38,308 nt of DNA from a virus. The notes under the pieces are model-generated. The model was not told the DNA's origin. It saw only the letters and a list, made by a program, of their open reading frames with translations, and ran no database searches. Position 1 is the first letter of the stretch; every line of letters begins with the position of its first letter. The DNA lies in IMG/VR virus record IMGVR_UViG_3300003691_000029, positions 1 to 38,308 of that record. The stretch is one strand, 5' to 3'. A program made the translations under genes and the position numbers. Shown here in pieces: positions 12,916 to 21,774 of this stretch.

Positions 12916-14220
12916 TTGGCAACTCTTCAGATAGAAACAGCAAAGGTATTTGAGCCACTATTACAGCCAAGCAGATACAAAGGGGCATGGGGTGGTCGTG
13001 GTTCTGGTAAGTCACACTTCTTTGCTGGTCTTATGGTTGAAGATCATCTAAGAATACCTGGCTTACGCTCTGTTTGTATTCGTGAAGTGCAAAAAACTCT
13101 TAAGGAATCAGCTAAACGGTTAATTGAAGATAAGATCAATGAATATGGTCTTAGTCAGCAGGGCTTCAGAGTTCTAAACGATAGGATAGAAACACCTGGT
13201 GGTGGTGTAATTATCTTTATGGGCATGGCTGACCATAACGCTGAGTCAATTAAATCGCTTGAGGGCTTTGGTCGGGCTTGGATCGAAGAGGCACAAACTC
13301 TTTCTAAGCGATCACTTCAGTTATTGCGCCCAACTATTCGTGCTAAAGATTCTGAATTATGGTTCTCATGGAATCCTAGTCGTAAGAGTGACGCTGTTGA
13401 TGAACTATTAAGGGCTGAAATACCGCCAAGCAATTCAATTGTTGTTCGTGCTAACTGGAATGATAACCCTTGGTTGCCTGGTGAATTAAATCAAGAGCGC
13501 CTTGATGATGAAGAGGCAAGACCGGATAGTTATGATCATGTATGGAATGGCGGATACATAACAGCTCAAGATGGAGCCTACTTCGCTAAAGTATTGAACA
13601 AAGCTAAATCTGAAGGTCGAATAACTTTTGTTCCACGCGATCCTTTAATGGCTACATATACATTTTGGGATATTGGCGGCACCGGTGCTAAAGCTGATGC
13701 CTGCTCTATATGGGTTGTTCAATTCGTTGGCAAAGAAATACGTGTTCTTGATTATTACGAAGCTCAGGGTCAGGAACTGTCAGAGCATGTTGGATGGTTA
13801 AGAGAAAACGACTATCAGAATGCAGAGGTTTATCTTCCTCATGACGGGGTTAAGCATGACAATGTTTACCGGGTAACTTTTGAATCATCACTTAAACAGG
13901 CTGGCTTCAAGGTCACTATAATGCCTAATGCCGGTGCTGGTGCTGCAAATCAAAGAATAGAAGCGGTTAGGCGTGTATTTCCTCGCGTATGGATAGATAA
14001 AACCAAATGTGAAGGTGGTATTGAAGCGCTTGGCTGGTATCACGAAAAGAAAGATGATCATAGAGATATAGGGCTTGGCCCTTGTCACGATTGGTCAAGT
14101 CATGGATCTGATTCGTTTGGTGCTATGGCGCTTGAGGCTGAAAAAATAGCGAAAGGTAAGGTGAAGAAGAAACCTAAGCGACCACAAAGAAAGGTCTCAT
14201 CAGGCTGGATGAAAGGCTAA
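12916..14220 (+). CDS. terL: Terminase large subunit (packaging ATPase/nuclease)
   Basis: This 434-residue protein has the packaging motor motifs: Walker A GGRGSGKS at residues 26-33, Walker B/catalytic Glu in AWIEEAQ at 121-127, and a C-terminal RNase H-like nuclease with D252 in FWDIGG and D399 in HGSDSFGAMAL. It belongs to the PBSX/terminase_3 type. It threads DNA through the portal and cuts when the head is full. The start must be TTG at 12916, since a stop in frame lies at 12904-12906, AAAGGT is at 12905-12910, and the next in-frame Met lies beyond the Walker A motif. The stop overlaps the next ATG. Confidence 0.95.
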   Translation: MATLQIETAKVFEPLLQPSRYKGAWGGRGSGKSHFFAGLMVEDHLRIPGLRSVCIREVQKTLKESAKRLIEDKINEYGLSQQGFRVLNDRIETPGGGVIIFMGMADHNAESIKSLEGFGRAWIEEAQTLSKRSLQLLRPTIRAKDSELWFSWNPSRKSDAVDELLRAEIPPSNSIVVRANWNDNPWLPGELNQERLDDEEARPDSYDHVWNGGYITAQDGAYFAKVLNKAKSEGRITFVPRDPLMATYTFWDIGGTGAKADACSIWVVQFVGKEIRVLDYYEAQGQELSEHVGWLRENDYQNAEVYLPHDGVKHDNVYRVTFESSLKQAGFKVTIMPNAGAGAANQRIEAVRRVFPRVWIDKTKCEGGIEALGWYHEKKDDHRDIGLGPCHDWSSHGSDSFGAMALEAEKIAKGKVKKKPKRPQRKVSSGWMKG

Positions 14221-14405
14221 TGATAAAGCGATACGGCGAGATTAGCGGCGTTATATTCAGAAATCATGGCTATGATCCGTATAACATGGCTATAAAGTAC
14301 AAGCTTTCATATTGTGGCGAAGTGTATTACGTTTATGTAAATAACTATCTAGAGCTAAAAAAAGAGATAACAAAACTAACGGATAGCCACAATGAAGAAG
14401 ACTAA
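14220..14405 (+). CDS. Small hypothetical protein after terminase
   Basis: This 61-residue frame starts at an ATG overlapping the terminase stop (TAATG) and has a natural Tyr-rich sequence with KYKLSYCGEVYYVYVNNYLEL in its centre (residues about 27-47). This suggests two beta strands followed by a helix. No family is recognised. The coupled start and tight packing favour a real gene, but it is short and there is no other support. Confidence 0.5.
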   Translation: MIKRYGEISGVIFRNHGYDPYNMAIKYKLSYCGEVYYVYVNNYLELKKEITKLTDSHNEED

Positions 14406-14517
14406 ATTTAAGTGTGACAACTGTAAAGTTGCTGTAAAGCGTTCAGCTGGTAAAATGGTTGTATCAAGGGGTAAGCGCTACTGCTCCGAAAACTGCAAAG
14501 GCAAAGACAATGGCTAA
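14392..14517 (+). CDS. Tiny zinc-ribbon protein
   Basis: ATG 14392 opens a 41-residue frame ending at TAA 14515-14517. The product is very basic, with two Cys pairs, CDNC near residues 9-12 and CSENC near 31-35. They are spaced like a treble-clef/zinc-ribbon fold, and the sequence resembles the TRASH/MYM-like C-x2-C...C-x3-C pattern. It overlaps the 61-residue gene by 14 bases and the portal start by 8 bases, which indicates tight translational coupling between terminase and portal genes. A nucleic-acid or protein-binding role is likely for such a fold, but the target is unknown. Confidence 0.65.
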   Translation: MKKTKFKCDNCKVAVKRSAGKMVVSRGKRYCSENCKGKDNG

Positions 14518-16642
14518 GAAGAAATCAAAGGTTGACCAGCTTTACGCTAAGCCTAAAAAGGCAAAGAGTGATAATACAGACGATGCTTTGCTTTCTGAAG
14601 CTAGAGAGCGTGCTCGAGATGGATCTAGTTATTGGCAAGAAAATTGGGAGCTTGCCGAGGATGATTTGAAGTTTATATCTGGTGATCAGTGGCCCGACCA
14701 GGTAAAGAACGAGCGCGAGCTAGAACAAAGACCCTGTTTAACTAATAACGTGCTTCCAACCTTTGTCGAGCAAGTGATAGGTGATCAGCTTCAAAACAAG
14801 CCATCTATAAAAATAAACGCTACTGATGTAACAAGAGTTCCTGACTCTGAAACAGGCGAAGACACAACACTAAAAATAAAAAGCCTTTCTAGTGATAAAG
14901 AATATGAACTAGCTGAAGCTCTTCAGGGAATCATTAAAAACATTGAATACAATTGTGATGCTGAAGACGCTTATGATGTAGCTTTTCAAAGCGCTGTTGA
15001 AGGTGCTTTTGGCTATTTGCGTGTAAGAAGTGATTATTTAGCTGATGATACTTTTGAGCAAGACTTGCTTATTGAGTGTATTGAAAATCAATTCTCTGTG
15101 ATTATAGATCCTTCAGCCAAGAAATCTGACAAGTCAGACATGATGTGGTGTTTCATTGATGACCAGATGCTTAAGGAAGATTTTAAAGCTAAGTATCCTG
15201 ATGCTAGTACAGAGCCAGTTAATACAGATAGTGTTGATAATGTCGGTTCGTGGTTTTCAGAAAATACAGTTCGTATAAGTGAATATTTCACAAGGGAGCC
15301 GGTAACTAAAGAGGTTGCATTGCTTTCTGATGGTCGCTCTATGTATATGGATGACATTGAGGGCGTTGTTGATGAACTGCTTGAGCAAGGTATTAATATT
15401 GTTCGTACTCGCAAAGTAAAAACGTTTAAAACAATCTGGCGCAAGATAACTGGTCGTGATGTTTTAGAGGGGCCGATTGAACTTAAATGCTCAACTATTC
15501 CTGTTATTCCTGTTTACGGTAAATCAACAACCATAAAGAAAAAGAAAATATACCGCTCAGCTATTCGGCATAGTAAAGACGCTCAGAGAATGGCTAACTA
15601 TTGGGATAGTGCAGCAACTGAGTCTGTTGCTCTTGCTCCTAAAGCCCCGTTTAGTGGATCACCCGAGCAAATAGAAGGCTTTGAAGATGAGTGGGAGAGT
15701 GCCAACACAAGCAATTTATCGTTCTTGCCATTTAATCCGCAAACACCAGGTGATAGAGGGCCACAAAGGCAGCAACCAGCAATGATTCCATCTGCTGAAA
15801 TATCTTTATCAATGCAGTCTACCGATAAAATCAAATCTACCATGGGCATGTTCGATGCCTCGGTAGGTGCTCAAGGTAATGAGACTTCAGGTAGAGCCAT
15901 AGTAGCCAGACAGCGAGAGAGTGACACAGGATCTTTCCGATTTATAGATAACTTGTCAAAAGCTATTCGCCGTGTGGGTCGTTTGTTGGTTGAGTTAATA
16001 CCAACTATCTACGATACAGAGCGTGTAGTCAGATTAAAGTTCCCAGATGAGACTGAAGACTTTATAAAGTTAAATGAGCAAATTTTTGACGATGAAAAGA
16101 ACGAGTGGGTAACTATTAGCGATTTGTCCGTTGGTAAATATGATGTAGTTGTTACAACTGGCCCAGCTTATACAACTCAGAGAATGGAGGCGGCTGATGC
16201 AATGATGCAGTTTGCGGCCGCAGTTCCTCAAGCTGGCGCTGTAATGGCTGATCTTATTGCGCAAAATATGGACTGGCCTGGTGCTGATACCATAGCCGAA
16301 CGATTGAAAAAGATTGTTCCACCAAATGTATTGACTACTGAAGAGCGGGAAAAACTAGCAGAAGATATGCCTGAGCAGGAAGAGCCAACACCTGAGCAGC
16401 AAATCCAAATGGCTGAACTGGAAGTTAAAGGCCAAGAAATTGAAGCCGATAAGATGAAGGCACAAGCTGATATTGCTGAAGCTGAAGCTGATATGTTTAA
16501 GGCTCAACTTGAAACAGATGACGCCAAGAAGCAATTAGCAATGATTGAAGATCTTGCTCAAGGTGGTGATGTTATGGCTAAGACAGTTAGAGGATTGGTT
16601 GCTGAGGCCATTGCTGAGATAATGGCAAATCAGCAGCAATAG
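14510..16642 (+). CDS. Portal protein (P22 gp1-like)
   Basis: The product is 710 residues from ATG 14510 (AAAGG at 14497-14501 is well spaced), close to the 725 residues of P22 gp1. P22-type portal landmarks are WQENWELAEDDLKFISGDQWP near the start, the NVLPTFVEQVIGDQ segment, FGYLRVRSDY, ECIENQFSVIIDPSAK, and QGNETSGRAIVARQRESDTG followed by a long helical region. The C-terminal 100 residues are a coiled coil rich in Glu, Ala and Lys (EADMFKAQLETDDAKKQ), matching the barrel of P22-like portals. It forms the dodecameric DNA gate and head-tail junction. It is followed by scaffold and coat genes in P22 order. Confidence 0.92.
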   Translation: MAKKKSKVDQLYAKPKKAKSDNTDDALLSEARERARDGSSYWQENWELAEDDLKFISGDQWPDQVKNERELEQRPCLTNNVLPTFVEQVIGDQLQNKPSIKINATDVTRVPDSETGEDTTLKIKSLSSDKEYELAEALQGIIKNIEYNCDAEDAYDVAFQSAVEGAFGYLRVRSDYLADDTFEQDLLIECIENQFSVIIDPSAKKSDKSDMMWCFIDDQMLKEDFKAKYPDASTEPVNTDSVDNVGSWFSENTVRISEYFTREPVTKEVALLSDGRSMYMDDIEGVVDELLEQGINIVRTRKVKTFKTIWRKITGRDVLEGPIELKCSTIPVIPVYGKSTTIKKKKIYRSAIRHSKDAQRMANYWDSAATESVALAPKAPFSGSPEQIEGFEDEWESANTSNLSFLPFNPQTPGDRGPQRQQPAMIPSAEISLSMQSTDKIKSTMGMFDASVGAQGNETSGRAIVARQRESDTGSFRFIDNLSKAIRRVGRLLVELIPTIYDTERVVRLKFPDETEDFIKLNEQIFDDEKNEWVTISDLSVGKYDVVVTTGPAYTTQRMEAADAMMQFAAAVPQAGAVMADLIAQNMDWPGADTIAERLKKIVPPNVLTTEEREKLAEDMPEQEEPTPEQQIQMAELEVKGQEIEADKMKAQADIAEAEADMFKAQLETDDAKKQLAMIEDLAQGGDVMAKTVRGLVAEAIAEIMANQQQ

Positions 16643-16664
16643 GTTTATTATTAAAACAACCTTA

Positions 16665-16681
16665 CCTATGAGGTACATAGG
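16665..16681 (+). other. Hairpin between portal and scaffold genes
   Basis: CCTATG (16665-16670) and CATAGG (16676-16681) are perfect 6-bp arms around AGGTA, followed by GCTTTAATT. The T-run is too short for an efficient terminator. It may tune the large excess of scaffold and coat mRNA over portal mRNA. Confidence 0.4.
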
Positions 16682-16709
16682 GCTTTAATTCGTATAGGAC
16701 ATATACGCC

Positions 16710-17651
16710 ATGAGTTTAGAAGTAAACCAAGACGAAACAATTGATTTTGTCTGCGAGTCAGAGGACGTTATAGAGGTTGAAGCACCAGCACAGGAAGTTG
16801 AAGTAAAAGAAGAGCAGGCCAGCTCTGAAACTACCAACACTGAAGATGATGCTAGTAAAGAAGTTGAAGCGAAAGCAGAAACTAAAGACGAATCAACCGA
16901 TAAAAAAGAAGCTGATTCTTCCGGCACAGATACCGCCGCCGAGCATGATAAGGAAAAGAAACCTAATCGAGCTCAAAAACGTATCAATGAAGTAGTAAGA
17001 CAGCGTGAAGATGAGAAGCGTAAAAACGAAACTCTTGAAGCGCGTATTAAGGAACTTGAAGGCAATAAAGAAGCAAAAGACAACGGCAAAACTAACGAGC
17101 CAGTTGAATCTGATTTTGATACTTATGATGATTATCTTGATGCTTTAGATAAGCATGACAATTCTAGTCAGAAAGGTGAAAGTGAAGCAGCCCCTGACAA
17201 GAAAGATACTGAATCGAAGGCAGATAATGAATTAACCGACTCACAGAGAACAGCGCTAGTTATTATGCAAGAGCGTGTTGCCTCTGCCGATAAGCCAGAA
17301 GACTTTGAAGCTGTTGCGCTTAATCCTGATATTCCTGTAACTGGCGAAATGCTTGAAGCATTATCTGAGTGTGATGACCCTGTAAAGGTTATGTATCATT
17401 TAGGCCAGAATAAAGATCTTGCTGCGGAAATTGCTGGAAAAAGCCCTGTTCAACAGATGCGGGAAATCGCTAAAATTGATCTGAGCACGGTAAGTAAACC
17501 GGCAAAGCCGACAAAAACAACTAACGCGCCTGATGCTATTGATCCTGTTAGCGGTACAGACTCACAAAAGAAATCTCATAGTGAAATGAGCTTTTCAGAG
17601 TTTGAAGCTGAAGACAGGGTAAGAAATACTCAGCGCAAATCAACTTGGTAA
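16710..17651 (+). CDS. Scaffolding protein (P22 gp8-like)
   Basis: This 313-residue protein is extremely acidic in its first 100 residues (Glu, Asp, Lys, Thr-rich), then has a coiled-coil section (KRINEVVRQREDEKRKNETLE begins near residue 90). The C terminus is basic and helical, with NTQRKSTW as the last residues. This fits phage scaffolding proteins, whose basic C-terminal helix-loop-helix binds coat protein. P22 gp8 is 303 residues. Its place between portal and coat is the P22 order. It would direct procapsid assembly and leave before DNA packaging. The identity rests on composition and synteny, since scaffolds diverge quickly. Confidence 0.85.
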   Translation: MSLEVNQDETIDFVCESEDVIEVEAPAQEVEVKEEQASSETTNTEDDASKEVEAKAETKDESTDKKEADSSGTDTAAEHDKEKKPNRAQKRINEVVRQREDEKRKNETLEARIKELEGNKEAKDNGKTNEPVESDFDTYDDYLDALDKHDNSSQKGESEAAPDKKDTESKADNELTDSQRTALVIMQERVASADKPEDFEAVALNPDIPVTGEMLEALSECDDPVKVMYHLGQNKDLAAEIAGKSPVQQMREIAKIDLSTVSKPAKPTKTTNAPDAIDPVSGTDSQKKSHSEMSFSEFEAEDRVRNTQRKSTW

Positions 17652-17666
17652 CATTGGAGAACAATC

Positions 17667-18923
17667 ATGGCTGCTGAAAAGAATAACATACTAACAGATG
17701 ACGTAATTGCTAAAAAAGCATTAGTCCTGTTGAAAAATAACATGGTAGCGGCACGTTTAGTTTACCGTGACTATGAAAAAACTTTTGGTAAAGTTGGTGA
17801 TACTATTCGCCTTAAATTACCATTCCGTACCAAATCGGCCTCTGGTCGAACATTGGTTAAGCAACCTCTTGTTGATCAAACAATTCCTTTTGCTATTAAC
17901 CGTCAAGAGCATGTAGGCCTTGAATATACGGTTAAAGATAAGACCCTTGATATTGAGCAATTTGCAGAGCGTTATTTGAAGTCTGGCATGATTCAAATGG
18001 CTAACGTCGTTGACCGTTCAATTTTGCTTACGCTAAAGAATGCCTTCTTTACTTCTGGTACACCTGGTGTTCGTCCTGGTGCATTTATCGATTTTGCTAA
18101 TGCAGCCGCCAAGCAAACTACATTTGCAGTTCCTGACGATGGTATGCGTAGAGCGGTCATTGATCCGTTCACTTGTGCTTCTCTATCTGATGAGGTAACC
18201 AAGCTATTCAAGGAAAGCATGGTTGAAGCTGCTTATAAGAAGGGTTACAAGGGGCCAGTTTCAAATTATGAAACGTATGAGTCTCAAAACCTTCCTAAGC
18301 ATACTGTTGGTGATCACGGTGGAACGCCTCTTATTGCTGGTGCCATCACTAATGGTAATACAATCACTACTGACGGGTGGGACATTTCAACAACTGACCT
18401 GCTGTTAACTGGCGATGTATTTACCATTGATGGCGTTTATGGTGTTAACCCTCAGTCTTATGAGACAACTGGCATTCTTCAGGAGTTTGTTGTTCAGGGT
18501 GATGTTGATTCTGATGGTGGCGGCTTGGCTACTATCACGTTTGCACCATCATTAAACGATGGCACATTAACAACCACTAACGATGATGGCGATACTGTTA
18601 GCTTAGGTGCTTACCAAAACGTAACTGCATTACCTGCTGACGATGCTCCTATCACAGTTCTTGGTGCAGCCAATACAACCTATGAGCAAAACTATCTGTT
18701 TCATAGAGACGCTATTGCGCTTTGTGTTGTTAACTTAGAGCTACCTAAGTCGGCAACTGTTAAAGAGCGTGTTTATGATCCTGAATCCGGTTTATCAATC
18801 TTGCTTACCCAGGCGTATGATATTAATGAAATGTCAGAAGTGACACGTATCGATATTGTTTGGGGTGCTCAGTTGATTTATCCAGAATTGGCGATGCGTC
18901 TTTGGGGTGCGGTAAGCGGTTAA
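17667..18923 (+). CDS. Major coat protein (P22 gp5-like)
   Basis: This 418-residue protein compares with 430 in P22 gp5. The N-terminal helix and E-loop region (DDVIAKKALVLLKNNMVAARLV, then GDTIRLKLPFRTKSASG) and the FAINRQEHVGLEYTVKDK segment match P22-type HK97-fold coat proteins. The middle (residues about 220-330, Gly/Thr/Asp-rich, such as TNGNTITTDGWDISTTDLLL) corresponds to the extra Ig-like insertion (I-domain) of P22 coat. It forms the icosahedral shell. GGAG lies just before the ATG, and an intrinsic terminator follows the stop, as expected for a highly expressed gene. Confidence 0.92.
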   Translation: MAAEKNNILTDDVIAKKALVLLKNNMVAARLVYRDYEKTFGKVGDTIRLKLPFRTKSASGRTLVKQPLVDQTIPFAINRQEHVGLEYTVKDKTLDIEQFAERYLKSGMIQMANVVDRSILLTLKNAFFTSGTPGVRPGAFIDFANAAAKQTTFAVPDDGMRRAVIDPFTCASLSDEVTKLFKESMVEAAYKKGYKGPVSNYETYESQNLPKHTVGDHGGTPLIAGAITNGNTITTDGWDISTTDLLLTGDVFTIDGVYGVNPQSYETTGILQEFVVQGDVDSDGGGLATITFAPSLNDGTLTTTNDDGDTVSLGAYQNVTALPADDAPITVLGAANTTYEQNYLFHRDAIALCVVNLELPKSATVKERVYDPESGLSILLTQAYDINEMSEVTRIDIVWGAQLIYPELAMRLWGAVSG

Positions 18924-18940
18924 TCGTTTACTCCTAAGTA

Positions 18941-18968
18941 AAAAAGCCTGGCATCTGCTGGGCTTTTT
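18941..18968. terminator. Bidirectional-type Rho-independent terminator after coat gene
   Basis: AAAAAGCC (18941-18948) pairs with GGCTTTTT (18961-18968) around a 12-base loop. T-runs are present on both strands. It lies 18 bases after the coat stop and would limit transcription into the tail genes. Confidence 0.8.
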
Positions 18969-19003
18969 GGGTGGAAGCTTTCACAAACTTAAAAGGTAAC
19001 GTC

Positions 19004-19567
19004 ATGAAAACAGGTCGCATAGAAAAAGAAATCAACCCTAGATTAAGCATCTATCTATTTAGTAAGGATAAGCCAAGAGGCGAGATTTTTAAATTTGTCG
19101 GCGGCAAAGATTCAGAAGAATATAAGGCAATGCTTGAGAATGGTTATTGTGATAGCCCGGCACAATTGAACCTTCCAAAAGATAATGATGTTGGAATTAC
19201 TGTTGAGCAGGCAGAGAACGCAGACCCAACACACCTTAAGATAATGCTAGAAAAAATTGGCTTTATTGTTTTAACCCCTGAGCAATTAAAGGCTGAAGTA
19301 AATAAGTTTGTTGATACTCATATTGATATTACTGAGTTCACTGATGAGGCTCTAGTTGAAGAGGCTGAGCGTCGAGGCTTAAAGCAGTCATCTGATTGTG
19401 CTGATGAATTAAATCAGTTAACTGATAAGTTTAACGAGTCACCTAAGTCGCTAAATAAAGATGAACTGGTAGCGCTTGGTAACAATGGTTTTTCATTAGG
19501 GTTACGCTCTAACATGAAAGAAGAAACACTTATTGCTAAAATCAAAGAAGCGTTAAGCGCTGAATAA
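19004..19567 (+). CDS. Hypothetical protein between coat and gp4-like gene
   Basis: The product is 187 residues from ATG 19004, chosen because AAAAGG at 18991-18996 is correctly spaced. The N terminus (IEKEINPRLSIYLFSKDKPRG) is followed by acidic helical segments. ITEFTDEALVEEAERRGLK is a motif I know from several phage head-completion or structural proteins. The C-terminal 45 residues (SLNKDELVALGNNGFSLGL, then TLIAKIKEAL) resemble a SAP/HeH-like helix-extended-loop-helix domain that binds nucleic acid or protein. Function is unknown. Position after coat suggests a head or head-tail joining factor. Confidence 0.65.
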   Translation: MKTGRIEKEINPRLSIYLFSKDKPRGEIFKFVGGKDSEEYKAMLENGYCDSPAQLNLPKDNDVGITVEQAENADPTHLKIMLEKIGFIVLTPEQLKAEVNKFVDTHIDITEFTDEALVEEAERRGLKQSSDCADELNQLTDKFNESPKSLNKDELVALGNNGFSLGLRSNMKEETLIAKIKEALSAE

Positions 19568-19578
19568 GGTGCAATGTA

Positions 19579-20328
19579 ATGGCTCAAACAGTTGGTGATT
19601 TAATACGGTCGGCAATGCGTAAGATAGGAGTCCTTGCAGCTGGTGAGCCATTGCCTTCTGATGAGGGCGATGACGCTAAAGTAGTTTTCTCTCAAATGGT
19701 AGATAGCTGGTCGCTGGAATCTCTACTTATACCCGTTGTAAGCGTTGTCACGAAGCAATTGGTTATAGGTGAAGCTGAGTATACTATAGGTATTTATCCA
19801 GACCCTCAGCCGGTGCCATTGCCAGATAACCACATTGAAACGGCAAGGCCTGAAAAGATTTTAGCCGCTTTTATTCGTGACGCTTACGATACCGATTATA
19901 TTCAAGAAATAATCGACGTTAAAACATTCTCTCGAATAAGCCGTAAAACAAACAGCTCAAGACCTTCACGAATATATGTTCGTGAGGGTTGGCCAATGAA
20001 TACAATCTTGTTTGAATCCCTTCCTTATTCTGATGAAACACTTCATTTAGAGGTGATTCAACCTCTCAGTGTTTATTTATCTACTGCAAGCCTGACAGAT
20101 GTTGTTAACTTACCACCAGGCTATGAGCAGGTTTTGATTTATAACTTGGCAGTAACGCTATCTGATGAGTGGGGTAAGCAGGTTTCACCGGCTACGGCAA
20201 CTCTTGCCTCTGAAGGTAAGAAGCGGATTAAGAGAGCTAACTTTAGAAAGCTTGTGCTTGGAATGGATCGGGCTGTATACAATCAGCGAAGGGCAAAGGG
20301 TACCTATATAATCAATGATGGGCCCTAA
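19579..20328 (+). CDS. Tail accessory factor / head completion protein (P22 gp4-like)
   Basis: This 249-residue protein starts QTVGDLIRSAMRKIGVLAAG, the standard opening of the P22 gp4/Tail-4 family. It contains SQMVDSWSLESLLIPV, a YTIG segment, RPEKILAAFIRDA and PPGYEQVLIYNLAVTLSDEWGK. P22 gp4 is 166 residues, so this is a longer member. It binds below the portal ring after packaging and begins the closure of the head. The gp10-like gene follows, as in P22. Confidence 0.88.
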   Translation: MAQTVGDLIRSAMRKIGVLAAGEPLPSDEGDDAKVVFSQMVDSWSLESLLIPVVSVVTKQLVIGEAEYTIGIYPDPQPVPLPDNHIETARPEKILAAFIRDAYDTDYIQEIIDVKTFSRISRKTNSSRPSRIYVREGWPMNTILFESLPYSDETLHLEVIQPLSVYLSTASLTDVVNLPPGYEQVLIYNLAVTLSDEWGKQVSPATATLASEGKKRIKRANFRKLVLGMDRAVYNQRRAKGTYIINDGP

Positions 20329-20388
20329 GTTTATCGATGTTCCTTTATAGAAATATAACTATCACGAGAATCACGGCAGGTTAGAACA

Positions 20389-21774
20389 ATGGGAATACAT
20401 AGCACTCAAACCGAGATACCCCTTGTAACTAATACGGCAGAGCAGGATATTTCCGGTCAAGAGAAGCTGGTGAACGTATACCCTCGCAAGTCTACTGGTG
20501 GCAAATATCAGTTCAATCTAATCAACACACCTGGCTTGGCATTTTTTGCTGAGCTTCCTACCTTTCCAGTTAAAGCATTACATGAGAATGGAGGCAGGGC
20601 TTTTGCTGTTACACCAACAAAACTTTATGAGGTGTTTCAAGACGGAACATTTAAAGAGCTGGGTGATGTAATTATGAATGGCCGTGTTGTTGTTGAAGAT
20701 AACGGCACTCAATTGGTTATGGTTGATGGAATCAAAGGTTACTACTACGATGGCAGCACTGAAGAAGTAAAACAAATAACTGGTGATGGTTGGTCTCCTG
20801 CTAGAACTGTTACATATCAAGATGGTTATTTTATTTTCGACCGTATTGATACTGGTCAGTTTTTTATATCGAACCTTCTTGATATAACCTTTGACCCTTT
20901 GGACTTTGCAACCGCAGAAGGGCAACCAGATCCGTTATTAGCTGTTTTAAGCGATCATCGCGAAGTGTTTATGTTCGGTTCGCAAACAATTGAGGTTTGG
21001 TATAACTCCGGCGCTGCTGACTTTCCTTTTGAGCGTAACCAAGGGGCATTTATTGAAAAGGGTATAGGCGCACCTTATTCAGCAGCTAAGCAAAACAATA
21101 CGGTTTATTTTGTAGGTTCAGATTTGATGGTTTATCAGCTGGCTGGCTATATTCCTCAGAGAATTAGCACGCACATAGTTGAGGAGTCCCTAAAGGGTGT
21201 TGACCTTTCAGATACCTTTGCCTACACAATGCAGGATGAGGGGCACCTATTTTATGTGCTCACAATCCCAAGTAGAGAACTAACATGGCGCTATGACATC
21301 TCAACTCAGTCATGGCACATAATGAAAGACTATCACTTTGGTCGTCATCGTTCAGAGAATGCCATTTTTATAAATAGTAAAACATTGGTCGGTGATTTTC
21401 AGAATGGAAGGATTTATCAGCTTGCGCGTGACCATTACCTTGATGATGATGAGCCAATTGTTCGTGAATTTGTTTTGCCAACCATTAATAACGGGCGCGA
21501 GTTTCTAACTATCGATAGCTTTGAGCTTGATATGTCTGCAGGTATAGGATTAATCACTGGGCAAGGATCAGACCCTTTGGCATGGATACAGTTTAGTAAA
21601 GATAACGGAAAGACTTGGAGTAATTGGAAAGAAACACACCTTGGAAAAATAGGCGAATACCTTAGCAGGGTTAAATGGAACCGTCTTGGAGTTGCAAGAC
21701 AGTTCACTATTAAGGTAAGAATTTCTGATCCGGTGCCCATTGATATTGGTGGCGCATTTATTGAGACAAGGTAA
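20389..21774 (+). CDS. Packaged DNA stabilisation protein (P22 gp10-like tail hub)
   Basis: This 461-residue protein is close to the 472 of P22 gp10. The sequence is beta-rich with propeller-like repeats (AFAVTPTKLYEVFQDGTFKEL, QLVMVDGIKGYYYDG, EVFMFGSQTIEVWYNSG, NTVYFVGSDLMVYQLAGY), and the Q-rich and W-x-Y-D motifs are as in gp10. It forms the hexameric hub to which tailspikes attach and helps hold DNA in the head. It is directly followed, with an overlapping TAATG, by the protein in the needle position. Confidence 0.9.
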   Translation: MGIHSTQTEIPLVTNTAEQDISGQEKLVNVYPRKSTGGKYQFNLINTPGLAFFAELPTFPVKALHENGGRAFAVTPTKLYEVFQDGTFKELGDVIMNGRVVVEDNGTQLVMVDGIKGYYYDGSTEEVKQITGDGWSPARTVTYQDGYFIFDRIDTGQFFISNLLDITFDPLDFATAEGQPDPLLAVLSDHREVFMFGSQTIEVWYNSGAADFPFERNQGAFIEKGIGAPYSAAKQNNTVYFVGSDLMVYQLAGYIPQRISTHIVEESLKGVDLSDTFAYTMQDEGHLFYVLTIPSRELTWRYDISTQSWHIMKDYHFGRHRSENAIFINSKTLVGDFQNGRIYQLARDHYLDDDEPIVREFVLPTINNGREFLTIDSFELDMSAGIGLITGQGSDPLAWIQFSKDNGKTWSNWKETHLGKIGEYLSRVKWNRLGVARQFTIKVRISDPVPIDIGGAFIETR

